From: a virus
Direction: 5' to 3' (one strand)
IMG/VR virus record: IMGVR_UViG_3300017767_000089
Coordinates: 1 to 28,404 of that record
DNA length: 28,404 bases
Position numbers and translations under genes: made by a program. The notes under the pieces were generated by a model. That model was given only the letters and a program-made list of their open reading frames with translations, did no database searches and was not told the origin of the DNA. Each line of letters starts with the position of its first letter. The stretch's first letter is position 1. Shown piece by piece: positions 1 through 7,754 of the stretch.

Positions 1-1899
1 TGATTCAAATGCTCTACCATCTTCTGTAGTTCCATAAAGTGGACCTTCTTGGTAGTCTACTCTATTTACATCAGGTTCATCCATTATCCATTCAATGTCT
101 AATTTTTGCCATACACCATCAGGAATTACATCACCTATAGCTTCATTCATTTTAGATTTTTGGTAATCTAAGTAATGGTAAACTGAAGACATATAGTCAG
201 ATGCTTTAGTTAATTTAGCTTGAACCCATGATTCTAATTGTGACTCATCGTCAATCATATCACATAAAGCCATAGCGTATTTTTTCATTTTAAGCATTTG
301 ACTTTTAGCCATACCACCTTCATAATCCATACCATCGTCACCTAAAAAGTCTTGTGCATCTGGTTCTGGAAGTGCTAATTGAGTATCTTTAACATCTAAA
401 TCAGCTTCTTTAAGATATTGATAAAGACCCATCTTTTTTCTAATATGGTTTTTTATTATGGTGTCAGCATGAGTTCTTGCAAATCTATTGGCCTCACGTG
501 TGTGTTGGACTTTTTTACCATTTAGTGAAACTATATCAATTTTATTAGGTAAATCAGGTCTAACCTCATATTCAACTTCTATGTTGTCTATAAAAGTATT
601 AAATCCTGTTTTATTAATAGCTTTGGTAATTGAATCGAATGGGTCAAATTTACGTTTTATGGAGGTGGTGTTAACCCCACTATGCCCCTTTTTTAATTTA
701 CTATTGTCTATCCTTACTCCATCAAAATAATCACCTTCAGCCATATCAGTATAACCCATGTAGCCGCTTTTTTTCTTACCTTCTTTAAATACAATTTTAG
801 TACCATCAACTGTAACTTCACCTTTATTATGAAGTTTAGCCATTAATGCTTTAGTAAATTTAATTGTGTCTTCTTTAGATTTACCTTCGTCCATATGTTT
901 TTTCATAAGGTGTTTAAGGTCTACAGTAAATGTGGTATCAGCAGGTAATTCGATTGTTTTAGCTTCATTAGTACGTTGTCCTGCGGCGTAAGCGTCCTTA
1001 ATAGCTTTAATCATATCAGTAGGTTTTGGGTCTATTTTTTCTAACCTTTTTAATACTGCCTTATATTCGTCTTCTTTAACTTTACCTTTAGATAATCTTT
1101 CAATAAAATTAAGTTCATTAAATTTTTTCTTTTTATTAGGTGTATCTAATTCAAGTTCATCATCTTCTAAATTTTTATCATTATCTGTATCAAAGTCACT
1201 TAAATCGCCTAAAAAGTCTGATACAGGTCCCCCATATTTACTACCACGAATAAAGCTAGCTATAGCATTTTCCTTCATAGGTGTAGTATTATCAAATTCG
1301 CCACTATCTAAAAAAATTAATCTTTTAGATATAAGATCTTTAATAGAATCTTGGGCTGCTTTGTTACCTTCAGCTTGTTCATACGCCGCTTGTAAGCGTT
1401 GTACTACTGGATCGTTTGAATTAATTTTATTCATTAATAAAAGACCTGCTAATAGAGCAACTCCTCCTAACGCGTTAGCTAATTTACCTTCACTTATTTC
1501 ATCTAGGGGCCCACCAGCATTTAAATAATATTTTTTTAAAAAGTCAGCTATATCACTATTACCTTTATGTTGTGGGTAATCTTGATATACATCATCTAAA
1601 AATTCTTCTAATGAAGAAGCTTCCATAGCCTTTATTTCAAGATCTTTTGCTACACCTTCTTTCATTGATTTAGCTTTTTTAATAGCAGCATCACGTGCAG
1701 CTAAATAATCATCAGAATCAACATCACCGTCGCCATCTAGATCTTTGCCTTTTTTTTCAGTTGTAATAGATCCTCCCATTTTTAAAGTTTTTAAAGCCTT
1801 AGCTTTTTCATCACCTTTTAGGGCTTTAAATTCGGGATCTTTAAGAGCATCTTTTACTGCTCCTTTCCCTACAAATGTTCCTTCGTCTAAAAAGCTCAT
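1..1899 (-). CDS. Large EF-hand-containing phage protein, likely virion-associated (3' end beyond window)
   Basis: An open frame of 633 codons begins with ATG at 1899 and runs without a stop off the left edge, so the C-terminus is missing. I do not recognise a characterised function. Residues 53-64 form a dockerin/EF-hand type calcium loop (Asp at 53, 55, 57, 59, 61, 63 and 64) and residues 237-248 form a second one (D237, D239, D241, N243, E248). A short hydrophobic stretch lies at about 141-156. Residues 527-583 (starting EGGMAKSQ) resemble a helical module that I recall from many marine T4-like phage proteins. The chain has several hydrophobic-x-Glu-Gly/Ala sites (L4-E6/G7, I135-E137/G138, M386-E388/G389, L496-E498/A499, M584-E586/A587) that resemble T4 prohead-protease sites. 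It follows the small membrane protein gene by 9 bases. A virion or internal-head role is inference. Confidence 0.85.
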   Translation of the reverse strand, partial: MSFLDEGTFVGKGAVKDALKDPEFKALKGDEKAKALKTLKMGGSITTEKKGKDLDGDGDVDSDDYLAARDAAIKKAKSMKEGVAKDLEIKAMEASSLEEFLDDVYQDYPQHKGNSDIADFLKKYYLNAGGPLDEISEGKLANALGGVALLAGLLLMNKINSNDPVVQRLQAAYEQAEGNKAAQDSIKDLISKRLIFLDSGEFDNTTPMKENAIASFIRGSKYGGPVSDFLGDLSDFDTDNDKNLEDDELELDTPNKKKKFNELNFIERLSKGKVKEDEYKAVLKRLEKIDPKPTDMIKAIKDAYAAGQRTNEAKTIELPADTTFTVDLKHLMKKHMDEGKSKEDTIKFTKALMAKLHNKGEVTVDGTKIVFKEGKKKSGYMGYTDMAEGDYFDGVRIDNSKLKKGHSGVNTTSIKRKFDPFDSITKAINKTGFNTFIDNIEVEYEVRPDLPNKIDIVSLNGKKVQHTREANRFARTHADTIIKNHIRKKMGLYQYLKEADLDVKDTQLALPEPDAQDFLGDDGMDYEGGMAKSQMLKMKKYAMALCDMIDDESQLESWVQAKLTKASDYMSSVYHYLDYQKSKMNEAIGDVIPDGVWQKLDIEWIMDEPDVNRVDYQEGPLYGTTEDGRAFES

Positions 1900-1908
1900 A
1901 TTATTGTA

Positions 1909-2223
1909 TTATTTTAATGGACAAGCCGTTACTTTAGTAGCCCAAATACCTGCTGCGACTAGGAATCCTAATCCCCACCAGCCATTAACACCAAATAAAT
2001 AACCGGCTCCTACAGCTAATACGTAGCCTCCATAGCATTTAATATAGCACTTGATTTTATCTAATAAACCAGATTCTTTAGCGTCAGTATAAGCGTCTAA
2101 GATTTTATCGTCTACGTCTGTTTTTTCTAAGGCTTCTTTAATTTTGCCTAATAACTTTTCATCAACTTCAGTTTTATCAAGAAGTTTCTTAATTTCGGTT
2201 TTGGGGTTAATTTTCCTTGCCAT
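1909..2223 (-). CDS. Small membrane protein of unknown function
   Basis: This 104-residue protein has a charged, helical N-terminal half (residues 1-56, rich in Lys, Glu and Asp) and a hydrophobic C-terminal half (about 64-95, rich in Gly, Val, Trp and Phe). The C-terminal half could make one long or two short membrane spans. Cysteines sit at about 59, 63 and 101. The start is ATG at 2223 and overlaps the end of the preceding gene by 17 bases. No family is recognised. Small membrane proteins in phage accessory blocks can be virion, lysis-related or superinfection-exclusion factors, but nothing in this sequence selects among these. Confidence 0.7.
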   Translation of the reverse strand: MARKINPKTEIKKLLDKTEVDEKLLGKIKEALEKTDVDDKILDAYTDAKESGLLDKIKCYIKCYGGYVLAVGAGYLFGVNGWWGLGFLVAAGIWATKVTACPLK

Positions 2224-2569
2224 GTTTTATAATTTTTACAGTCAAATGACCCTTTCCTTTAATAAGGCGGTGCCATTGGTGTTTTTCAATAAATATAGGT
2301 TTATCTAGGGAGACAGGTAATTTGTTTTCTAGCTGTAGCATCCAATTAGTTTCATGGGTAGCTTCAACAGTTCTATCCTCATCATCCATATGCCATTTAA
2401 GTTCACTCCATCTAATCCATTTAGGGAATAAACGTTTTTTTCCTAAATTAATATAAGGTTTACCAATAAGTAGAAGCAGGGGTCCCAAGACCCAATTGCT
2501 TATGGTATCTAGGAAGATTACAACTCCAGTAACTAGCTTTAGTCCTGTCTTTTTTATTTTTACAATCAT
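2207..2569 (-). CDS. Conserved-looking phage protein of unknown function, N-terminus uncertain
   Basis: The start taken is the first ATG (2569), giving 120 residues. It overlaps the end of the upstream gene by 110 bases, which is unusual here. An upstream TTG at 2581 would overlap even more, and an internal ATG at 2389 would remove the overlap but leave only 60 residues. The N-terminal third is hydrophobic (about residues 10-38) and could be a membrane anchor. The rest is polar and rich in Trp and His (WIRWSELKWHMDDEDR at about 52-67; KHQWHR near 96). The body reads as genuine coding sequence, with no stops and composition like its neighbours. No function is recognised. Confidence 0.6.
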   Translation of the reverse strand: MIVKIKKTGLKLVTGVVIFLDTISNWVLGPLLLLIGKPYINLGKKRLFPKWIRWSELKWHMDDEDRTVEATHETNWMLQLENKLPVSLDKPIFIEKHQWHRLIKGKGHLTVKIIKHGKEN

Positions 2570-3077
2570 GTCTTGCCGCAAATGCTTGCGAAGCTTTTTT
2601 ATTTCCTAATTTTGCTCTTAATCCACCGGAACCAAAAGTAACTTTTTTAATTTTTTTAGTTTTAGGGTCTCTAACATAAACAAAATATGCTTTAGGACCT
2701 CCTCGTTTTGGTTTATTTAGTGGTGGGTTTTTCTTTTTCTTTTTAGCAGCCTCCATAATGTATGGAAGGTCAAGTGGTACTAATTTACCTTCATATATTC
2801 CTTGGCGTCCTGCATCTGTGTACATAAAATATTCATCAGATTCAGATAAAGTCATTTGATCAGCTTCCCAAAGTTTTCTTACTTCTTTAAATAATTTAAC
2901 GTGGGCATTAGAACTAATCCTAAAAACAGATTCATTTAATGGAATCTCGTTATCTAAATGGTATTGTAAATTTTCTGAAACTGTAGTGTTTTCATTTAAT
3001 TTTGTACCTTCGCAATTACCACAACCACAATCACAGTCAGGTTTGCCAAATAAGAGTTCTTTAAGTTTTATCATCAT
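2460..3077 (-). CDS. Cys/Lys-rich phage protein with conserved C-terminal basic module
   Basis: This 205-residue protein starts at ATG 3077 (a second ATG follows immediately), overlapping the upstream zinc-ribbon gene by 17 bases. A Cys cluster at residues 15-22 (CDCGCGNC) looks metal-binding. Residues 110-127 are strongly basic. The C-terminal module (about 128-205) contains FVYVRDPKTKK, then AARHDCKNKKDRTKASYWSC, then a PRYxKQLGL ending. I recall this module from many marine myovirus proteins, usually unannotated or called virion protein. Possible prohead-protease sites occur at I94-Y-E96/G97 and I107-M-E109/A110, the latter just ahead of the basic module. Its chemistry suggests nucleic-acid contact. 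The specific role is unknown. Confidence 0.82.
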   Translation of the reverse strand: MMIKLKELLFGKPDCDCGCGNCEGTKLNENTTVSENLQYHLDNEIPLNESVFRISSNAHVKLFKEVRKLWEADQMTLSESDEYFMYTDAGRQGIYEGKLVPLDLPYIMEAAKKKKKNPPLNKPKRGGPKAYFVYVRDPKTKKIKKVTFGSGGLRAKLGNKKASQAFAARHDCKNKKDRTKASYWSCNLPRYHKQLGLGTPASTYW

Positions 3078-3657
3078 TTGTTTTGTTTTGTTTATAATCA
3101 GCGACTTTTTTTCTAAAATCTATAAAGTCAGCTTTTATCTTTTTAGTAAGTTCATCTTTATTAGTACCTCCTTTCCATCTTTCAACTTCACCTTTTTCAG
3201 AAACATATTGATCATTTGATATATTTATTGATTCTAATAAATATTGCTCAAAATCATCTATATAAGCTATAGAATTATCTGTAATTTTATTGGTCTCATA
3301 TTGTTCATATTTACCTTCTATTTTTAGCTTATGTTCCATATCAATAACACAATCAAAGCACTTTTTATGTATATTATACATTTTAACATCATTGCGCTTT
3401 TTCATTATTCCCCCACATGATGGACAAAATAAAGGTAAGATAGCTTCTTTTTTTACTTTATCAAGTTTAGTAGCAGTTTGTTTAATTCCATCTTTAATTG
3501 TCCAATCTTTTCCCCCTTCAGTCCATACATCACCTTCTTTATGGTCTATTTTTTTAGTAGTATAACCAACTTGAACTTCAGCAGATTCACCCGTTTTACC
3601 TTTAATAAGGTTACGCATACGTTCTACATCTTTTCTTTTAAATTCTTTATTTAACAT
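3061..3657 (-). CDS. Zinc-ribbon phage protein, function unknown
   Basis: This is a 198-residue protein from ATG 3657. The N-terminal ~70 residues are basic and contain DVERMRNLI and the pair VWTEGG/WTIKDGIKQ. The middle carries CPSCGGIMKKRND followed by HKKCFDC (about residues 78-102), which is a four-Cys zinc-ribbon pattern with an adjacent His. The C-terminal third is acidic and helical. I recall the same arrangement from conserved unannotated proteins of marine T4-like phages. The ribbon suggests DNA, RNA or protein binding, perhaps regulatory or structural, but no activity can be assigned. A 14-base gap separates it from the upstream gene. Confidence 0.82.
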   Translation of the reverse strand: MLNKEFKRKDVERMRNLIKGKTGESAEVQVGYTTKKIDHKEGDVWTEGGKDWTIKDGIKQTATKLDKVKKEAILPLFCPSCGGIMKKRNDVKMYNIHKKCFDCVIDMEHKLKIEGKYEQYETNKITDNSIAYIDDFEQYLLESINISNDQYVSEKGEVERWKGGTNKDELTKKIKADFIDFRKKVADYKQNKTNDDKT

Positions 3658-3671
3658 AACTTATTATTTTA

Positions 3672-4037
3672 TTATTGATTTGTAGGGGGAACATCTTTTA
3701 CATCAAAAAGAAATTTAATTGAAGGGTAAAAACGTCTTTCTCCTGGATCATGTTCATAATAATTTGATTTTTCTTCAATTTCAAATCCTTTTTGTTTAAC
3801 CCAATTAATAACTTTTTCAAAGCTTCCATCGAATACTTCACTATTCCCTACAAATGAAATTTTACCATATCCTTTTCCTTTTAAACGGTCATTATCAGGT
3901 CTATCATTTCTAGGGTCATACATTCCCATTGTAATAGAAATGTTATGACTAGATTTTAGTTGATCTAGTTCAGATTTAAATTTTTGCTCTAAATCTTTAT
4001 ACTCAAATAGTTCGTTTAATATGTTTTTTAATTTCAT
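3672..4037 (-). CDS. Small protein of unknown function
   Basis: This 121-residue protein starts at ATG 4037, overlapping the stop of the large mosaic gene by 4 bases (ATGA), so it is probably translationally coupled. The N-terminal ~30 residues form a charged amphipathic helix (KDLEQKFKSELDQLK). The remainder looks like a small alpha/beta domain containing GKGYGKISFVGNSEVF and GFEIEE, ending in an Asp/Pro-rich tail. No catalytic motif is visible and no family is recognised. Confidence 0.72.
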   Translation of the reverse strand: MKLKNILNELFEYKDLEQKFKSELDQLKSSHNISITMGMYDPRNDRPDNDRLKGKGYGKISFVGNSEVFDGSFEKVINWVKQKGFEIEEKSNYYEHDPGERRFYPSIKFLFDVKDVPPTNQ

Positions 4038-7000
4038 TTTTTCTGAAAATCTGAGGATACACCTCCGGTTATAAATTTGCCTGTAATTTTAAAGGGCTTA
4101 CTGTGAATTTTAGGATCACGTATAACTACACCTTCATGATCATTAACAGAACCCATTGGCGAGTCAAGTACGTCTAAAATTTCATCGCCTAATTTCTCAG
4201 TTGCGAGGTATGTTGTAGCTCCCTGAATAGCTTTTTGGATATCTTGTTCGTTATCAAATAAGTCGTCTATTGTTTCTCCGCCAAATACCGCGAAATACAC
4301 CTGCTTACTTAGGGCTCCGACGTCCTTGGTGCCTCCCGTCTCTAAATTCATTTTAATGCGAGCATCTGCGGGAATATCGGTGACATCATTCAACCATTGG
4401 GCCAATGATTTGGTTTTAGCACCTTCAGCGAATTCTATTTTATATTGTTGTCCTAATGCTTTTTTAAAGTCTGGGTCTTTAGTAAATGTTGTAGGAACTG
4501 AACCATATATTTCAAATCCTCTTTTTTTAGCGAAGGGCTCAAGAGCTTTTAAGTACCTATCCATATCAGCTTGGTTAAAACTTTTTTCAGTAGTAACACG
4601 TTTCGTAAGCATTTTACGAGCACCTTGTACTTCTTTAGTTTCAACTTCTAATAAACCATGGAGCGCTAAGAAATTCTTACCGTAATCTTGGACATTAGAT
4701 TTACCTGAAACGTATTCCATGTTAAACATGATGTTTGGGTTTTCCCACAAACCTAATGCTTTAAGTTCGCCTTCGGTTGAAGATAAAGCATCATTAAAAA
4801 TATCTAATACATCACCTCCTGCTTTAACCATACCGTGACCAGCACCAAACCTGTCTTCTAAATCGACTTTAGTAATACCTTTTAAATCAAGTGCTTTCTT
4901 TGAACAACGGTCCATAGCAAATTCACGTTTACCATCAGTGTTTATTAACCTAATAGAGGCGTTTACCCCATCTATTTTAACAGCACCTGGTTCTTTTTTA
5001 AGGCTGTCAGCAGCTTGTTCAAATGATTTAATTAAATCACGTCCTGTGTTTACACTAGGTAAATCAAATGGGTGAGCCATATGACCTGCTGCTCCCCCTT
5101 CACTAATAAGATTCTCAGTAATTACATCTAACCACCAATCTTGAGTAAATGTGTTTTCTTTATTAAGCTTAACTTTTGCTTTTTTAGTATTTTTTACAAA
5201 TTGTTTTCCACTTTTACTACCTTTAACTTTTTTCCTAGAAGTAGAAGCACGTTGTGCTTTAGTAAGAGAATTTGCTTTAGCACGAGGTAAACAACGTTGT
5301 GTTGCTTTACCTTTAGGCATAGTACCACATTTACCTGCGATATTTCCTTGGGTGTCAATGCGAACCCAATCTTCTTTACCAAACCAATTTTTTAAACTTT
5401 CGTCTACACTACCTTCAGTAACATTATATTCTGCAATAATAGCAAATTGTGGATCATTAAAAAAGGTTTCCTCTAAATTTTTTAATATAGATAGTGTTAA
5501 GGATTCATTTCGTTTTTTGTAACTTTTTTTCTTTTTACCTTTAGTACCTTTAATTTGTCCTTTACAAACTCTAACAGCACGTCCTGAAAGATATGCTGAG
5601 GATTTTTCTCCTGCTCTTTTACGAGCGGCAATATATGCTTTACCTCTTTTACAAAGTTCTTCATATATCAATTCTTCGGTTATTTTAGTTATTAAATCCA
5701 TATCTTCAGTGTATCCTAGTTTTTTAGCTTTTTTACGGTCATTAGTAAATGTATCACTTGCTTTATATCTTACTTGCTGAACTTGATTTGCCTTGTAAGG
5801 CGGGAAATTTTCCTTTTTTAAACGTTGTGTTTTAGCTTTTGAGGCCTCTTTACGTTTTTCAGCGTAATCTAATGCTGTTTTCAAACGGCGTTTAACGTCA
5901 GGATCTTTAGCTCTATTATATGCTGCTCTAACTCGTTGGTGTATTAAATTAATAACTTGCGATTGACGAGCGTGTGATTTTGATTTAAATGATGACTTAT
6001 TTAAAGTATCTACTATATCTTGTCTAGAACTAAATTTAACTTTTACTGTATCATTTGGGTTTTCATCTGTGTATAAACGTCTTCCTGATCCTTTTGGTTT
6101 TTTACCTGTGCCTTTTTTAGGGTCACCCTCTTTAACAGGTTCATAAGCAGACCCATAAGGAGCAGCTTTACCTTTATGTTTTTTTTGTGCTTTTGGATCT
6201 ATGTTTTCCTTATGGGTTGTAGTTTTTAATGTTTTAGATAATTGAAGTGCCTTATAATATTTTTGATTTTTATCACCTAATTGTACTCCTTTTTTATCAT
6301 CATCTTGATCCATTTTTTTAAGACGTGCTAATTCCTTATTAATTAAAGAAAGAGGAATTTTTTCTCCATCTTTAATTCCTAGTCTTTTTCTAACGGTACC
6401 CTGTTTTAAACTGCCTGCTTTTTTACCTTTAGCAGCCATTTTTTCATAAGTGTCTCCTTCATCTAATTGTGCAGCTGGTAAATTTTCTTTAGCCCAATTA
6501 GTCCAGATTTGTTTTACTTTAGCGGATTCTTTATCTGTTAATTCAGCTTCCCTTTCTCCTAAGAAATCATCGATAGCTTGAGTTAAGGTAATTTTTTTAG
6601 TTTTAGCTGTTTTGTATAATCCTTGAACAAATGCTGGGATTTCATAACTTAAAGTAAGATATTCAAATGTAGTATCGGGGTCAGAACCATCAGGTTCAAC
6701 ACCTTTATTAAAATTATACTGCCCAACATGTTCTAATTCATGTCTTAATGTATCTTTAATTTCAGCTATTAAATCATTATATGCTTTAGGAAAATTATTA
6801 GGGTTATAATGGATTTGGATAACAATTGTATCTTCATCTGCTTGGGCATTTATAATAAAAGGAATTGGACCTAAAGTCTTTATATCTGTTGGGATGAATT
6901 TGAGTTCTAAAGTATATTCAATATCATCTATCATACCTTCAGTGTCTTCTTCATATTTTTTACCAAAGTTAGCTTTAAATTGGTTTATAATATATCGCGA

Positions 7001-7726
7001 TTGCATTAATATTTCAATATCATATCTCCCCTCATATAATTTACGGCGTAAACCTTGAGTTAATTTGGAAGGTACTTGGACCATTTGCCCATGTGAATCT
7101 ACCTTATTAAGATAACTTCTTAGCTTTTTCATATTGGCCATATGTTTAGCCATTTCCTGTTTATTCATAGTACCACCCATAAATTCTTGAACGGGCATTG
7201 TAGTATCCACTAATTTAGTCCAAATTTCTTCTTTTATTTCTTCTGGGAGATAATCAGGAATAAATTTAAAAAACTCAGCTTTATTATTAGATTTAATTAT
7301 TTCACGCATACGAGTACCTGAAATACCCCCAGCTTGTGGTGGAACTAATTCAATATCCGCTTTAATATTACGTGGTTCAGCAAATTTTGGAATGCTATTA
7401 TAGCGACCATCAGATGAGTCTTTTTCACCTAATCCTAAAATGACTGTAGATCCTTCTGGTGCGGTTTTTTCTACAAAGTCGTATACATCTTTTACAGGTG
7501 ATGGTGATTGTGCAACACTTATAATTAATTTTTTTGAGCGAGGGTCTGGATCAAATTCTTTATAAAAACTCCATATTTCAAGAGCTAATTCTTTACCTAT
7601 ACCATCTCTTTCTTTTTGCCCAATACGAACTATAACTTTATCAGCAGAATTTGCTAAATATTTTGCCATATTATAATGACCTAAATGAGGTGGTTTAAAC
7701 CCACCTGGCAATAAAGCTATTTTCAT
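4034..7726 (-). CDS. Multidomain adenylyltransferase / zincin-like / basic / ligase-like mosaic protein (putative polyprotein)
   Basis: The protein has 1230 residues; ATG at 7726 is chosen because it starts directly on the nucleotidyltransferase fold (an in-frame TTG at 7744 adds six residues). Residues 1-165 are a cytidylyltransferase-like domain (GGFKPPHLGH with H14xGH17, and ISGTRMR at 135-141), the signature of NMN/nicotinate-type adenylyltransferases. Residues 233-420 contain HELEH (329-333) with a possible third ligand E362, a zincin pattern. Residues 424-870 are Lys/Arg-rich with Cys-containing modules (C692/C721; C800/C812). Residues 877-1230 carry covalent nucleotidyltransferase motifs: K917-I-D-G, E1004 (NMEYV), E1198-G-V-V-I-R and K1210/K1213, as in DNA/RNA ligases and capping enzymes. 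Domain borders coincide with L-Y-E232/G, L-D-E423/G, V-T-E771/G and I-S-E876/G. Substrates are not known. Confidence 0.88.
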   Translation of the reverse strand: MKIALLPGGFKPPHLGHYNMAKYLANSADKVIVRIGQKERDGIGKELALEIWSFYKEFDPDPRSKKLIISVAQSPSPVKDVYDFVEKTAPEGSTVILGLGEKDSSDGRYNSIPKFAEPRNIKADIELVPPQAGGISGTRMREIIKSNNKAEFFKFIPDYLPEEIKEEIWTKLVDTTMPVQEFMGGTMNKQEMAKHMANMKKLRSYLNKVDSHGQMVQVPSKLTQGLRRKLYEGRYDIEILMQSRYIINQFKANFGKKYEEDTEGMIDDIEYTLELKFIPTDIKTLGPIPFIINAQADEDTIVIQIHYNPNNFPKAYNDLIAEIKDTLRHELEHVGQYNFNKGVEPDGSDPDTTFEYLTLSYEIPAFVQGLYKTAKTKKITLTQAIDDFLGEREAELTDKESAKVKQIWTNWAKENLPAAQLDEGDTYEKMAAKGKKAGSLKQGTVRKRLGIKDGEKIPLSLINKELARLKKMDQDDDKKGVQLGDKNQKYYKALQLSKTLKTTTHKENIDPKAQKKHKGKAAPYGSAYEPVKEGDPKKGTGKKPKGSGRRLYTDENPNDTVKVKFSSRQDIVDTLNKSSFKSKSHARQSQVINLIHQRVRAAYNRAKDPDVKRRLKTALDYAEKRKEASKAKTQRLKKENFPPYKANQVQQVRYKASDTFTNDRKKAKKLGYTEDMDLITKITEELIYEELCKRGKAYIAARKRAGEKSSAYLSGRAVRVCKGQIKGTKGKKKKSYKKRNESLTLSILKNLEETFFNDPQFAIIAEYNVTEGSVDESLKNWFGKEDWVRIDTQGNIAGKCGTMPKGKATQRCLPRAKANSLTKAQRASTSRKKVKGSKSGKQFVKNTKKAKVKLNKENTFTQDWWLDVITENLISEGGAAGHMAHPFDLPSVNTGRDLIKSFEQAADSLKKEPGAVKIDGVNASIRLINTDGKREFAMDRCSKKALDLKGITKVDLEDRFGAGHGMVKAGGDVLDIFNDALSSTEGELKALGLWENPNIMFNMEYVSGKSNVQDYGKNFLALHGLLEVETKEVQGARKMLTKRVTTEKSFNQADMDRYLKALEPFAKKRGFEIYGSVPTTFTKDPDFKKALGQQYKIEFAEGAKTKSLAQWLNDVTDIPADARIKMNLETGGTKDVGALSKQVYFAVFGGETIDDLFDNEQDIQKAIQGATTYLATEKLGDEILDVLDSPMGSVNDHEGVVIRDPKIHSKPFKITGKFITGGVSSDFQKK

Positions 7727-7754
7727 TAAACTATAGTTTGTCAATACATATTAA

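Noticed and set aside
5194-5382. Minus-strand short frame inside the mosaic gene, and similar ones at 8333-8515 and 27345-27536
   Set aside because: They are out-of-frame within well-supported genes on the same strand, with Lys/Asn-rich translations caused by AT-rich codons.
4326-5522. Several plus-strand open frames of 60-120 codons here and elsewhere in the window
   Set aside because: They lie opposite long, motif-bearing minus-strand genes, have hydrophobic low-information translations and no consistent starts or spacing. They are shadows of the coding strand.
7727-7744. Upstream TTG start for the mosaic protein
   Set aside because: ATG at 7726 begins directly on the nucleotidyltransferase fold as expected. 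The extra six residues are unsupported and the TTG lacks a ribosome-binding site.
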